Source of the DNA: Roseiarcus sp963824475
GTDB lineage: Bacteria > Pseudomonadota > Alphaproteobacteria > Rhizobiales > Beijerinckiaceae
NCBI GenBank assembly: GCA_963824475.1
Contig: CAWGPR010000003.1
Coordinates: 496,001 to 560,000, forward strand
Length of the DNA stretch: 64,000 nt
Direction of reading: 5' to 3'
Below the pieces are notes generated by a model. That model had not been told where the DNA came from, ran no database searches, and saw only the letters and a list, made by a program, of their open reading frames with translations. Below, one piece after another: positions 33,176 to 42,037 of the stretch. Each line of letters starts with the position of its first letter. Positions within the stretch are counted from its first letter, which is position 1. The translations under genes were made by a program, and so were the position numbers.

Positions 33176-34756
33176 TCAAGCCGCAGAAGCGGCGGCGCCG
33201 CTGTCATGCGCGGTCATCATCGACATCAGGATCTCCTGCGTCGCGTCATTGCGGGCGATCTCGCCGGTCACGCGGCCTTCGCGCATGGTCACGATGCGGT
33301 CCGAGACGGCGAGAATCTCCGGCAGTTCGGACGAGATGACGATGACGGCGACGCCCGACTTGGCCATCTCGATCAAGATATTGTGCACCTCGACCTTCGA
33401 GCCGACGTCGACGCCGCGCGTCGGTTCGTCGACGATGAGGATCTTCGGCCTCAGCGCAAGCCAGCGCGCAAGCACGACCTTCTGCTGATTGCCGCCGGAG
33501 AGCAGGCCAGCCTGCTGGTCGGCGCTCGCCATGCGGATGCTCAGCAGGCGGCGGAACTCGTCGACGAGCGCGCTCTCGCGACCCTCGTCGATGAACCACC
33601 CGCGGCTGATCTGGCCTTGGGCGGCGATGGTGATGTTGGTGCGAATGGCGAGGCGCAGGAAGAGCGCCTGTTTCTTGCGATCCTCCGGCACGAGGCCGAT
33701 TCCGTGCCGCATCGCCTCCTGCGGGCTCGTGAACGCGACCGGCTTGCCGTCGATGCGAATGATTCCGTGGTCGAACTTGTCGGCGCCGAAAATCGCGCGG
33801 GCGGTTTCGGTGCGGCCCGCGCCGACGAGACCGGCAAGGCCGAGAATCTCGCCGTGATGCGCCTTGAGCGACACGCCAACCAGCTCGATGGCGTTCGGAT
33901 CGCGCGCGTTGCGGCGGCGGGTCAGGCCCTCGACCTCGAGCGCGACCTTGCCATGCTCGGGAATTGGGCGTTCGCCATAGAGCGCGCCGACGTCGCGCCC
34001 GACCATCATGCGGATGATCGCGTCGACATTTGTGTCGGCGACGCGGCCGGAGGCGACATAGTGGCCGTCGCGCAAGACCGTGTAGCGATCGCAGAGGCGG
34101 AAGACTTCCTCGAGCCTGTGGGTCACGAAAATGATCAACAGGCCCTCGGCCTTGAGCGTCCTGATGATGCGCGCGAGGTTGGCGACTTCCGCCTCGCTCA
34201 GCGCCGAGGTGGGTTCGTCCATGACGATGAGACGGGACTTCATCGAGAGCGCGCGGGCGATCTCGACAAGCTGCTGCTCGGCGACGGAAAGATCGCGCAC
34301 CGCGGTCATGGGATCGCGCTTAAGGCCGATGCGCTCCGCGATCGCCTTCGTCTCCGCGGCCATGCGCCGCCAGCTCACGAACAGCCTCGAACCAGGTTCG
34401 CGCCCGATGAACACGTTCTCGGCGATCGTCATATCCGGGGCGAGGGTGAACTCCTGGTAGATCGTGACAACGCCGGCGCGCTGGGCGTCGTGGGGCGTCG
34501 CAAAAGCGACCGGCTCGCCGAACAGCTCGATTTCGCCGGCGTCGGCGCTCTGCGCCCCGGACAGGATCTTGAGCAGCGTCGACTTCCCGGCCCCGTTCTC
34601 GCCCAGGAGCGCGTGGATCTCCGACGGTCCCACTTCGAGATGAACGTTCTCGAGCGCGCGCACGCCGGGGAAGCGCTTGCTGACGCCGGTCATCTTGAGA
34701 ATCGGGCTGTCCGACTTTGCCGGAGCGGATGAAAGCGCCGCAGGGGCGTTAGCCAT
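33176..34756 (-). CDS. Ribose-type sugar ABC transporter ATP-binding protein (two ABC domains)
   Basis: This 526-residue cytoplasmic ATPase has two nucleotide-binding domains. The first has Walker A LLGENGAGKST near residue 52 and Walker B LIVMDEPTSAL near 170. The second, from about 270, has a degenerate Walker A region (GLAGLVGAGRTE), the PEDRKKQAL element and the signature LSGGNQQKVVLARWL. This is the RbsA/XylG build. It lies between the permease and the binding-protein genes and is read leftward with them. Confidence 0.93.
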   Translation of the reverse strand: MANAPAALSSAPAKSDSPILKMTGVSKRFPGVRALENVHLEVGPSEIHALLGENGAGKSTLLKILSGAQSADAGEIELFGEPVAFATPHDAQRAGVVTIYQEFTLAPDMTIAENVFIGREPGSRLFVSWRRMAAETKAIAERIGLKRDPMTAVRDLSVAEQQLVEIARALSMKSRLIVMDEPTSALSEAEVANLARIIRTLKAEGLLIIFVTHRLEEVFRLCDRYTVLRDGHYVASGRVADTNVDAIIRMMVGRDVGALYGERPIPEHGKVALEVEGLTRRRNARDPNAIELVGVSLKAHHGEILGLAGLVGAGRTETARAIFGADKFDHGIIRIDGKPVAFTSPQEAMRHGIGLVPEDRKKQALFLRLAIRTNITIAAQGQISRGWFIDEGRESALVDEFRRLLSIRMASADQQAGLLSGGNQQKVVLARWLALRPKILIVDEPTRGVDVGSKVEVHNILIEMAKSGVAVIVISSELPEILAVSDRIVTMREGRVTGEIARNDATQEILMSMMTAHDSGAAASAA

Positions 34757-34822
34757 TCAGGAGCGCTCGCTCATTCAGGGGCAGTTGAGGAAAAAGGCGC
34801 GCCGCGAACGGCGCGCCATGGC

Positions 34823-35767
34823 CTACTTCACTTCGTTGAGGCGCTCGGCCAGGTTGAGATTGTCCTTGGTGATCGCCTGGGGCGTCAGGAGCGTGATCTG
34901 CTGCACGGGCTTCTTGCCGGTCTTGAGGTAATCGGCCAGGATATCGATGCCGGTCGCGCTCTGCTTGCCGGGGAACTGCTCGATCGTCGCGGTGATCTCG
35001 CCGTCGCGGATCTTGCCCAGAGTCTCGGGCAGCGCGTCGAAACCGATGATGACGATGCCCTTGAGATTGCGCGCCTTGACCGCTTCGAGCGCGCCGAGCG
35101 CCATGTCGTCGTTGGCGGCGACGATCACTTGCGGCGGCGAGGCCATGCCGGCGAGCGCCGCTTCCGTGACCGAGAGGCCTTTGGCGCGGTCGAAGCCTGC
35201 CGTCTGCTCGAACACGATCTGGTACTTATCCTTGGCCTTGTCGAGCACGTTGTGCAGGCCCTTGTTGCGGTCGATCGCCGGGCTCGCGCCCGATTGGCCC
35301 TGCAGATTGATGATGGTCGCCCCGTTCGGGAACATTTTTTCGACCAGCTCGCCCTGCGCCTCACCGCCCTTGACGTTGTCGGCGCCGACATGGCCGAGGA
35401 TGCCGGTGACGGACGGCACGCGACGGTCGACCGTCACCACGGGAACCTTGGCGTCCACCGCCTCTTGCAGCGCCGGCGCCATCGCGTCGACCTCGTTCGG
35501 CGACAGCACGATGCCCTTGACGCCCTTGGCCAGCGCCGCCTCGATGTCGGCGGTCTGTTTCGGCGAAGACACCTGGCCGTCGCTCTCCAGCGGCGTATAG
35601 CCCTGCTTGACCGCCTCGGCCTTGAAGGCCGCCATCATATGGACGAAGAACGGAAAGGTGAGCCCCGGGACTGAGACCAGAATGAGTGGCTTGTCTTCGG
35701 CAAGAGCGGGCGCGGAGAGCGCCATGGCGAGCAGGCTCGCGGTCAGAATTCGACGGGTGATGCGCAT
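34823..35767 (-). CDS. Ribose-type sugar ABC transporter substrate-binding protein
   Basis: This 314-residue periplasmic binding protein (Peripla_BP_4, RbsB-like) has a signal peptide about 1-23 (LLAMALSAPALA). Its two lobes hold the family stretches LTFPFFVHMMAAFKAEAVKQ, GIVLSPNEVDAM, VPVVTVDRRV and IVAANDDMALGALEA. ATG 35767 is preceded by GGGAGG. As first gene of the leftward operon it sets substrate specificity, which cannot be read by eye; ribose, xylose or a polyol are options. Confidence 0.92.
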   Translation of the reverse strand: MRITRRILTASLLAMALSAPALAEDKPLILVSVPGLTFPFFVHMMAAFKAEAVKQGYTPLESDGQVSSPKQTADIEAALAKGVKGIVLSPNEVDAMAPALQEAVDAKVPVVTVDRRVPSVTGILGHVGADNVKGGEAQGELVEKMFPNGATIINLQGQSGASPAIDRNKGLHNVLDKAKDKYQIVFEQTAGFDRAKGLSVTEAALAGMASPPQVIVAANDDMALGALEAVKARNLKGIVIIGFDALPETLGKIRDGEITATIEQFPGKQSATGIDILADYLKTGKKPVQQITLLTPQAITKDNLNLAERLNEVK

Positions 35768-35869
35768 CAAATGGTCCTCCCTGGCCGGCGAAGTAACATG
35801 TTAGCCGGCGTCGAGCGGACCATGTCCGAAATCGGGCGCGGCGACAAGGGCGACCCTCACCCCCAATCC

Positions 35870-35887
35870 CTCTCCCAGCGGGGAGAG
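35870..35887. repeat. Short palindrome CTCTCCC-AGCG-GGGAGAG
   Basis: A perfect 7-bp inverted repeat sits in a run of CCCTCACCCCCAATCCC. Dispersed intergenic palindromes of this sort occur in many rhizobial genomes. It lies upstream of the sugar binding-protein gene, and only one copy was found here. Apart from it and the thiolase fragment, 35768..36124 holds no gene. Confidence 0.5.
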
Positions 35888-35900
35888 CGGGGTCACACCG

Positions 35901-36022
35901 CCTCGATCGCCATCGCCGTCGCCGATGCAGAGCGAAGCGACGCCGCGCTTTAGCCCGCGCGCGCCCGAAGCGCCGATCAGGTGGTCGAGCGCGCAGGCGC
36001 CGCTGTTGACGTTGACCTTTTC
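35901..36022 (-). pseudogene. Fragment of an acetyl-CoA acetyltransferase 3' end
   Basis: The minus-strand frame reads EKVNVNSGACALDHLIGASG and then LKRGVASLCIGDGD, an altered copy of the C-terminal active-site region of the full thiolase at 37202..38386 (EKVNVNGGACALGHPIGASG). About ten residues are deleted in the middle, and the catalytic GHP context is mutated to DHL. With the intact gene it flanks cysK on both sides in the same orientation, suggesting an old duplication. It is not functional. Confidence 0.8.
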
Positions 36023-36124
36023 GGACAGGGGGCCAAGATCCATGTCGCCGCCCTGGCCCCGGCCCCAAACGCCCGAGGACGGCGACCTGCCGGGGCCTTG
36101 CGAGGAAACGACGGGAGGGTTCGA

Positions 36125-37171
36125 ATGCCGCGATTTCAAAACATTCTGGAGACGGTCGGGCACACCCCGGTCGTGCGGATCAACCGCCTCGCCCCTGACG
36201 GGGTCAATCTCTATGTGAAAATCGAGGCCTTCAACCCGTTGGGCTCGGTCAAGGACCGCCTGGCGCTAGGCGTCATCGAAGCGGCGGAGCAATCCGGCGA
36301 GCTCAAGCCCGGCCAAACGGTGATCGAGGCGACGAGCGGCAACACAGGCATCGGCCTCGCCATGGTCTGCGCCGCGAAGGGCTATCCGCTCGTTCTGACG
36401 ATGGCCGAGACCTTCAGCATCGAACGGCGGCGATTGATGCGCTTCCTCGGCGCGAAGGTCGTCATCACGCCGGCCGCCGAGCGCGCGGTCGGAATGGTCA
36501 AGAAGACGATCGAACTGGCTAAGACCCATGGCTGGTTCATGACGCGCCAGTTCGAGAACGAAGCCAATCCGGATTTCCATTCCCGCACCACCGCGCGCGA
36601 AATCGTCGACGATTTCGCCGCCGACAGGCTCGACTTTTGGGTGACCGGCTACGGCACCGGCGGCACGCTTAAAGGCGTCGGCCGCGTTTTGAGGAGGGAG
36701 CGCCCCGATACGAAGATCATCGTCTGCGAGCCGTCCGACGCGCCGCTGATCGAATTGGGGATCGAGCAGAAGCGCTTGGTCGACGGGTCGCCAGCCGCCC
36801 CGCATCCGAGTTTCAAGCCTCACCCGATGCAGGGCTGGACGCCTGACTTCATTCCGAAGCTGACCGGCGACGCGGTGGAGATGAAGCTGATCGATCGCGT
36901 CCTGCCAATCTCAGGCGCCGACGCCATTCGCTACAGCAAGGAACTGGCGACGAAGGAGGGCATTTTCGTCGGCATCACTTCGGGCGGAACCTTCGCCGGC
37001 GCGCTGAAGATCGCGGCGGAGGCCCCAAAAGGCGCCAACATTCTCTGCATGCTGCCCGATACCGGCGAGCGCTATCTCAGCACGCCGCTGTTCGCCGACG
37101 TTCCTGTCGACATGGCCGAGGAGGAACTTGCGATTCTGCGGTCCGTCCCCGCCGCGCAACCCGGCGCCTGA
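36125..37171 (+). CDS. cysK: Cysteine synthase family PLP enzyme
   Basis: This 348-residue pyridoxal-phosphate enzyme of fold type II makes cysteine (or a related beta-substituted alanine) from O-acetylserine and sulfide. The PLP lysine is Lys43 in NPLGSVKDRLA. The phosphate and substrate loops are seen as EATSGNTGIGLAMV near 70 and GYGTGGTLKGVGRVLR near 180, with a late SGGTFAGAL. ATG 36125 has GGGAGG upstream; the frame is open earlier without a site. It is flanked by thiolase sequences. It could use sulfide assimilated in the cell, but no regulatory link to the SQR module is visible. Confidence 0.9.
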   Translation: MPRFQNILETVGHTPVVRINRLAPDGVNLYVKIEAFNPLGSVKDRLALGVIEAAEQSGELKPGQTVIEATSGNTGIGLAMVCAAKGYPLVLTMAETFSIERRRLMRFLGAKVVITPAAERAVGMVKKTIELAKTHGWFMTRQFENEANPDFHSRTTAREIVDDFAADRLDFWVTGYGTGGTLKGVGRVLRRERPDTKIIVCEPSDAPLIELGIEQKRLVDGSPAAPHPSFKPHPMQGWTPDFIPKLTGDAVEMKLIDRVLPISGADAIRYSKELATKEGIFVGITSGGTFAGALKIAAEAPKGANILCMLPDTGERYLSTPLFADVPVDMAEEELAILRSVPAAQPGA

Positions 37172-37201
37172 CCTCGGCTTAGCAATCGGCGGGCGGCGCG
37201 T

Positions 37202-38386
37202 TCAGGCCGCTTCGATCGCCATCGCCGTCGCCTCGCCGCCGCCGATGCAGAGCGCGGCGACGCCGCGCTTCAGCCCCCTTGCGCGCAGCGCGGCGATGAG
37301 CGTCACGAGGATGCGCGCGCCCGAGGCGCCGATCGGATGGCCAAGCGCGCAGGCGCCCCCGTTCACGTTGACCTTTTCGTGCGGGAGGGAGAGGTCGCGC
37401 ATCGCCGCCATGGCGACGACGGCGAAAGCCTCGTTGATCTCGAACAGGTCGACGGAATCCCCGCTCCAGCCGGTCTTCTCGAACAGCTTTTTCAGCGCGC
37501 CGATCGGCGCGGTCGGGAAATCCTTGGGCGCGGCGGCGTGGGTCGAATGGGCGACGACGCGAGCAAGAGGCGCCGCGCCGCGGTTCTCGGCCTCGCTTTC
37601 GCGCATCATGATGAGCGCGGCGGCGCCGTCCGAGATCGAGCTCGAATTGGCGGCCGTCACCGTGCCGCCGTCACGGAACGCGGGCTTGAGCGTCGGAATC
37701 TTTTCGGGGCGCGCCTTGGGCGGCTGCTCGTCGGTCGCGACGAGCGTCTCGGACTTGCCCGCCCTCACGCTGACCGGCGCGATCTCCCAGGCGAAATCGC
37801 CGTTCGCAATCGCGCGGTTGGCGCGCTCAAGCGAGCTCAGCGCATAGGCGTCCTGCGCATGCCGTGTGAACTGATAGTCTTGGGCGCAGTCCTCGGCGAA
37901 CGTCCCCATGAGGCGCCCCTTGTCGTAGGCGTCTTCGAGGCCGTCGAGAAACATGTGGTCGATGGTGCGGCCGTGGCCCATGCGGTAGCCCGTGCGCGCG
38001 CGGTCGAGCAGATAGGGAGCGTTGCTCATGCTCTCCATGCCCCCGGCGACGACGACGTCCGCCGAGCCCGCGCGCAAAAGGTCGTGGGCGACCATGGCCG
38101 CCTTCATGCCCGAGCCGCACATCTTGTTGATCGTGGTCGCGCCAGCCGCAAGCGGCAGCCCGGCGCCGATCGCGGCCTGACGCGCCGGCGCCTGCCCCTG
38201 CCCGGCCGGCAACACGCAGCCCATCAGGATTTCGTCGACGCTGTCGCCTGCGATCCCGGCCCGCTCGACCGCTGCCGAAATGGCGCGCGCGCCCAGCGCA
38301 TGGGCTGGCGCATCCTTCAAGTCGCCGAGAAAGCCGCCCATCGGCGTACGCGCCGCGCCGACAATCACGATGCGATCTGTGGTCAT
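37202..38386 (-). CDS. phaA: Acetyl-CoA C-acetyltransferase (thiolase)
   Basis: This 394-residue thiolase condenses two acetyl-CoA to acetoacetyl-CoA or runs the reverse reaction. The nucleophile is Cys90 (NKMCGSGMKA). The C-terminal His is in GGACALGHPIGASGAR and the second Cys in AALCIGGGEATAM. ATG 38386 gives the standard MTTDRIVIVGAARTPMGGFL opening; the frame is open to 38497. It is convergent with cysK. No phaB or phaC lies beside it, so a role in polyhydroxybutyrate or in fatty/ketone metabolism is undecided. Confidence 0.92.
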   Translation of the reverse strand: MTTDRIVIVGAARTPMGGFLGDLKDAPAHALGARAISAAVERAGIAGDSVDEILMGCVLPAGQGQAPARQAAIGAGLPLAAGATTINKMCGSGMKAAMVAHDLLRAGSADVVVAGGMESMSNAPYLLDRARTGYRMGHGRTIDHMFLDGLEDAYDKGRLMGTFAEDCAQDYQFTRHAQDAYALSSLERANRAIANGDFAWEIAPVSVRAGKSETLVATDEQPPKARPEKIPTLKPAFRDGGTVTAANSSSISDGAAALIMMRESEAENRGAAPLARVVAHSTHAAAPKDFPTAPIGALKKLFEKTGWSGDSVDLFEINEAFAVVAMAAMRDLSLPHEKVNVNGGACALGHPIGASGARILVTLIAALRARGLKRGVAALCIGGGEATAMAIEAA

Positions 38387-38509
38387 GGGGATCGGCTCTC
38401 CGCTGGCGTTTGAGCAGTCTGAGTCCGCGGCATGGTTGGCGTGCAATGCCGCTGCTTCACATATAAGCGAGGGGCGAGCGATTAGGAACGCCGGCAAGCG
38501 CTCGAGGGG

Positions 38510-39151
38510 TCATCGCAGGAGCTTGAATGCGTGCGGCGACCAATCGTTTTTCCCGATGCCGGGAATGCACCACAGCATGCAAAGCGCCTCGATCGGCCGC
38601 GCCGCCTCGATCGCGCCCATATCCTCCGTGTCCCAACCAAACTGATCGAGAATACGCGCGACGGTCTTCTTGGCGTCCTTGTCATTGCCGCAGATGAACA
38701 TGGTCGGCCTTCCGCCGGCGAACACGGGATTGACCATCTGCCCACTGCCGACCGAATTGAACGCCTTGACGAAATGAGCGGATGGGTAGGCCTTTTGCAG
38801 CTGCTCCATCAGCGACTCGTTCTGAGGGGTGAAGAATGACAAGACTCCATTGACGGGCGGCCCGCCGCCGATCGGATTGCAGGCGTCGATCACCGTCTTG
38901 CCCTGGAGCGCGTTGGAGCCGATCAGCGCTAACGCCTGTTGCGCAACCTCTCCTCCGACCGCGAGGACCACAACATCGGCGAACGCGGCAACTTCCGCGA
39001 ACGACTTGACCTTCGCGTCCGGATTCTTCGCTGACCAATCCTTCAGCTTGGCCGGATCGCGGGTGCCGATCTCGACCTGATGGCCGTGTTTGACAAAACC
39101 GGCCGCCAGCGTTTGTCCGACCACGCCCGAACCGATGATCCCGACTTTCAT
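38510..39151 (-). CDS. NADPH-dependent F420 reductase-like dinucleotide-binding protein
   Basis: This 213-residue protein is a single Rossmann unit of the F420_oxidored/NADP-oxidoreductase coenzyme F420-dependent family. It has the NAD(P) motif GIIGSGVVGQTLAAGF at the N-terminus, the TRDP turn that favours NADPH, the strand VVVLAVGGEVAQQAL near 70 and the VKAFNSVGSGQM element near 130. Many bacteria without F420 keep such proteins, so the reaction is unknown. It is transcribed leftward, 120 bases upstream of the thiolase start. Confidence 0.82.
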   Translation of the reverse strand: MKVGIIGSGVVGQTLAAGFVKHGHQVEIGTRDPAKLKDWSAKNPDAKVKSFAEVAAFADVVVLAVGGEVAQQALALIGSNALQGKTVIDACNPIGGGPPVNGVLSFFTPQNESLMEQLQKAYPSAHFVKAFNSVGSGQMVNPVFAGGRPTMFICGNDKDAKKTVARILDQFGWDTEDMGAIEAARPIEALCMLWCIPGIGKNDWSPHAFKLLR

Positions 39152-39229
39152 TGACGGTTCTCCTCTTTGAGTCCCAATCCTAAACTATGGGCGCCTCAGG
39201 GCGTCCACAAGGATGGCTATGCCGCCGCA

Positions 39230-39763
39230 ATGAAAGCCGACCGCCCTGCTTATTCGTTTCGGCTGGCGACAGCGAAGGATCTCCCACGCCTTCGCCACTG
39301 GCTCGATGCGCCTGAAGTCCGACGCTGGTGGGGGAACCCAAGCGAGCAATTCGAACTCCTGCGCGCGGACTTGAACGAGCCGCTTATGACGATGCGCATC
39401 GTTTCACTCGGCGAACGGCCGTTCGCCTATTCGCAAGACTACGACGTGCACGCCTGGCCGCAGCCTCATCTCTCCCATTTGCCGCGTGGATCGCGGGCGA
39501 TTGACAGCTTCATCGGCTGGCCGTCGATGGCCGGGCGCGGTCACGGACAAGCGTACTTAAGGCTGCTGGCGGAGCGGCTCTGCGCGGAAGGCGCGCCGCT
39601 GGTCGCGATCGATCCGGCGGAACGGAATCTGCGTGCGCAGCGCGCTTATGAGAAGGCCGGGTTTCGCGTTGAGGCGAGGGCTGTGACCGAGGCCGGCCCG
39701 GCGGTGCTGATGCTGTACGAGCCTCGACGCGTAACGGGCGGCGTGCTCTCGTCGTCCTCGTAG
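39230..39763 (+). CDS. GNAT-family acetyltransferase, AAC(6')-like
   Basis: This 177-residue acetyl-CoA-dependent transferase has an N-terminal half of FRLATAKDLPRLRHWLDAPE and VRRWWG that resembles aminoglycoside 6'-N-acetyltransferases and siderophore acetylases. The acetyl-CoA loop is in MAGRGHGQAYLRLLAERL near 105, and the C-terminal VAIDPAERNLRAQRAYEKAGF is typical of GNATs. ATG 39230 is preferred; the frame is open from TTG 39167. A resistance function cannot be assumed from the fold. Confidence 0.82.
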   Translation: MKADRPAYSFRLATAKDLPRLRHWLDAPEVRRWWGNPSEQFELLRADLNEPLMTMRIVSLGERPFAYSQDYDVHAWPQPHLSHLPRGSRAIDSFIGWPSMAGRGHGQAYLRLLAERLCAEGAPLVAIDPAERNLRAQRAYEKAGFRVEARAVTEAGPAVLMLYEPRRVTGGVLSSSS

Positions 39764-39934
39764 GTCGTCGAGGCGATCCAATTTATGTGGGGTCTAGCTT
39801 GCTCCAGCGTTCTTGGAATCCGGCGCCGGACGCTTGCCCGCCATGGAGGATCCGGCCGCTCGAGTTGTTCCACGTTCATCTTTGATCATGGTTTGCTCGC
39901 GCGCATGGCGCGTGCATGGTAACGATACGACCCC

Positions 39935-40753
39935 ATGACCCTCTCGAGCGAAGAGATTGAGCGCTACGCCCGCCAGATCGTGCTGCATGGGCTGGGCGGG
40001 CCCGGCCAGAACAAGCTCAAGGGAGCGCGCGCGCTCGTCGTTGGCGCGGGAGGCCTGGGTTCGCCGGCGCTGCAATATCTAGCCGGGGCTGGGGTCGGGA
40101 CGCTCGGCATCGTCGACGACGATGTCGTCTCGCTCTCCAATCTGCACCGACAGATCATCCACGCGACGGATGACGTCGGGCGGTCGAAGACCGAGAGCGC
40201 GCAGGCCGCGATTCACCGCATCAATCCGCACGTCGTCGTCGAGCCGATCGCGATGCGGCTCGACGAAAAGAACGCGCAAGCGATCGTTCGACGCTTCGAT
40301 GTCGTGCTCGACGGCGCGGACAATTTCGCAACCCGCTACGCGCTGTCCGATGCGTGCTTCCATGAGCGCCGACCGCTCATCTCCGCCGCGCTCGGCGAAT
40401 TCGACGGCACGTTGACGACGCTGAAGCCCTATGAGAATGGAGCGGACGGCAAGCCCAATCCGACCTATCGTTGCCTCTTTCCCGAGCCGCCGGAGCCGGG
40501 AACCATCCCAACCTGCGCCGAGGCCGGAGTGTTGGGCGCGCTCGCTGGCGTGCTCGGTTCGCTGATGGCGCTCGAGGCCATCCGCGTCATCGTCGGCGGC
40601 TTCGGCGACGGCGACGAGGGTCTGGTCGGGCGGCTGTTGATGATCGACGCGCGCGCGATGCGGTTCGAGACGCTTCGCTATGCCTGGGACCCGGACAATC
40701 CGCTCAGCGGGAGAGGCTCGCGGAGCGAGGTTGTTCTGGCGCGCGAGGCTTAG
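39935..40753 (+). CDS. ThiF/MoeB/HesA-family adenylyltransferase
   Basis: This 272-residue E1-like enzyme adenylates the C-terminus of a small sulfur-carrier protein (MoaD or ThiS type). It has the nucleotide motif GAGGLGSPALQYLAGAG (37-53), the arginine finger region NLHRQIIH, the Asp motif DGADNFATRYALSD and the crossover-loop catalytic Cys in TIPTCAEAGVLG near 190. The paired CxxC zinc motifs of MoeB are not both present: TYRCLF keeps one Cys and the C-terminal pair is missing. Whether it serves molybdopterin or thiamine synthesis cannot be told; no partner gene is adjacent. Confidence 0.85.
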   Translation: MTLSSEEIERYARQIVLHGLGGPGQNKLKGARALVVGAGGLGSPALQYLAGAGVGTLGIVDDDVVSLSNLHRQIIHATDDVGRSKTESAQAAIHRINPHVVVEPIAMRLDEKNAQAIVRRFDVVLDGADNFATRYALSDACFHERRPLISAALGEFDGTLTTLKPYENGADGKPNPTYRCLFPEPPEPGTIPTCAEAGVLGALAGVLGSLMALEAIRVIVGGFGDGDEGLVGRLLMIDARAMRFETLRYAWDPDNPLSGRGSRSEVVLAREA

Positions 40754-40786
40754 ATTCACCCGGGAGCTGGCCGAGGTGCGAGCGGC

Positions 40787-41026
40787 TCACTTGGCGGGAT
40801 TGACGAAGTCGACGCAATTGCTGCGGCCAGAATCGACGCAGCGCTGAAGTCTGCGGCTGTGACCCAAGGCGTGGAAAACCCAGTAGCCGACGAGGACGAG
40901 CGCCAACACCGCGAGAAGCGCGATGACATTGCCGAATCTCCGGCGCTCAAACTCTTCCTCCGCCTCTCCGCGCGCCGGCGGGTTCAGGCGATGAAGCGCG
41001 AGTTCCTCCAGTCGATCTTGCGCCAT
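40787..41026 (-). CDS. Small single-pass membrane protein of unknown function
   Basis: This 79-residue protein has a charged N-terminal half (MAQDRLEELALHRLN and AEEEFERRRFG) followed by one hydrophobic helix (NVIALLAVLALVLVGYWVFHAL). A short tail with two cysteines (RCVDSGRSNCVDF) would lie in the periplasm. No family was recognised. ATG 41026 is preferred over the ORF start at 41077. The tail cysteines suggest an exported disulfide. Confidence 0.6.
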   Translation of the reverse strand: MAQDRLEELALHRLNPPARGEAEEEFERRRFGNVIALLAVLALVLVGYWVFHALGHSRRLQRCVDSGRSNCVDFVNPAK

Positions 41027-41269
41027 GCCGGAGCCGTGAGTTGTATTGGCGACGCTAAGTTGATGTTTGACTACCACCTTTGCGCCTCAAGGGCCATGCT
41101 TTGTTGGCTTTCCTCCTCAAGGAACGCCCGGCATATCGACGCGCCCCGGCCGCGGACTGACGCCGGACGCGTAGCCTCAATTTAAACATCTCCGGTCAGG
41201 GTAACATAACCCTCTCAGCGCATAGTGTGAAACGCGCGGGGACTCCCGCCCGTTCCACCGGAGATAGGT

Positions 41270-41983
41270 ATGCCCCTCGCCAGACTTTGCTTTTCCGCGT
41301 TCCTTTGCGCCGTCTCCGTTCCGGCCTTGGCGGCCAATGACGGTCTCGCAATCCTCAGCCTGCAAGAGCCTCAAGCGCCCGCGAGCGCGCCCGCCGACGC
41401 TGCGCCGGTCCCCACCCCCGCCCAAGGGCGATATGGCGGCGGCTTCATCGAAATGCTGTTGACCGGCGGCGCGTCGCAAGAGCCGCAGGAAGCCGCATCG
41501 CTTGCGACCGAACCGCCGCCGGAGGCGGAAAGCGAGCCCGAGCCGCGATTCCAGCGACAGGAAGTCGACTATACGGGACGAGAGGCGCCGGGCACGATCG
41601 TCGTCGACACGCCAGACAGGTTCCTGTTTCTCATTGAGCCGGGCGGGCGAGCGCTGCGCTACGGCATTGGCGTCGGGCGTCCCGGCTTCGAATGGTCGGG
41701 CGTCAAGCGGATCAGCCGCAAGTCTGAATGGCCCGACTGGACGCCGCCGCCCCAGATGCTGCTGCGCCGGCCAGACCTGCCGCGCCATATGGCTGGCGGC
41801 CCCGATAATCCCCTCGGCGCGCGAGCGCTCTATCTCGGCTCCTCGCTCTACCGCATTCATGGCACCAACGAGCCGTCGACGATCGGCCACAACGTCTCGT
41901 CAGGCTGCATCCGGATGATGAACGAGGACGTGATCGACCTTTACGATCGCGTCCCAGTCGGCGCGAAGGTCATCATCCTCTAA
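41270..41983 (+). CDS. L,D-transpeptidase (YkuD domain)
   Basis: This 237-residue exported enzyme cross-links peptidoglycan or attaches proteins to it. A signal peptide (about 1-22, ending PALAA) is followed by a Pro/Glu-rich linker. The YkuD domain starts near residue 105 and carries the catalytic His...His-x-x-Ser-x-Gly-Cys set in IHGTNEPSTIGHNVSSGC, ending near 217. Domain order and length fit the ErfK/YbiS group found in many copies in alphaproteobacteria. It stands alone. Confidence 0.9.
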   Translation: MPLARLCFSAFLCAVSVPALAANDGLAILSLQEPQAPASAPADAAPVPTPAQGRYGGGFIEMLLTGGASQEPQEAASLATEPPPEAESEPEPRFQRQEVDYTGREAPGTIVVDTPDRFLFLIEPGGRALRYGIGVGRPGFEWSGVKRISRKSEWPDWTPPPQMLLRRPDLPRHMAGGPDNPLGARALYLGSSLYRIHGTNEPSTIGHNVSSGCIRMMNEDVIDLYDRVPVGAKVIIL

Positions 41984-42037
41984 GCCGGCAAGGCGCAGCC
42001 GAACGCGCCTTGCCGATGATCGAAGCGAGCGAGACCG

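Noticed and set aside
32855..34732. 625-codon plus-strand open frame opposite the RbsC/RbsA genes
   Set aside because: Antisense shadow of clear ABC transporter genes; composition and lack of domains show it is not coding.
35851..35893. CRISPR-like or tandem repeat in CCCTCACCCCCAATCCC...
   Set aside because: Only one copy is present; it is a single dispersed palindrome, not an array.
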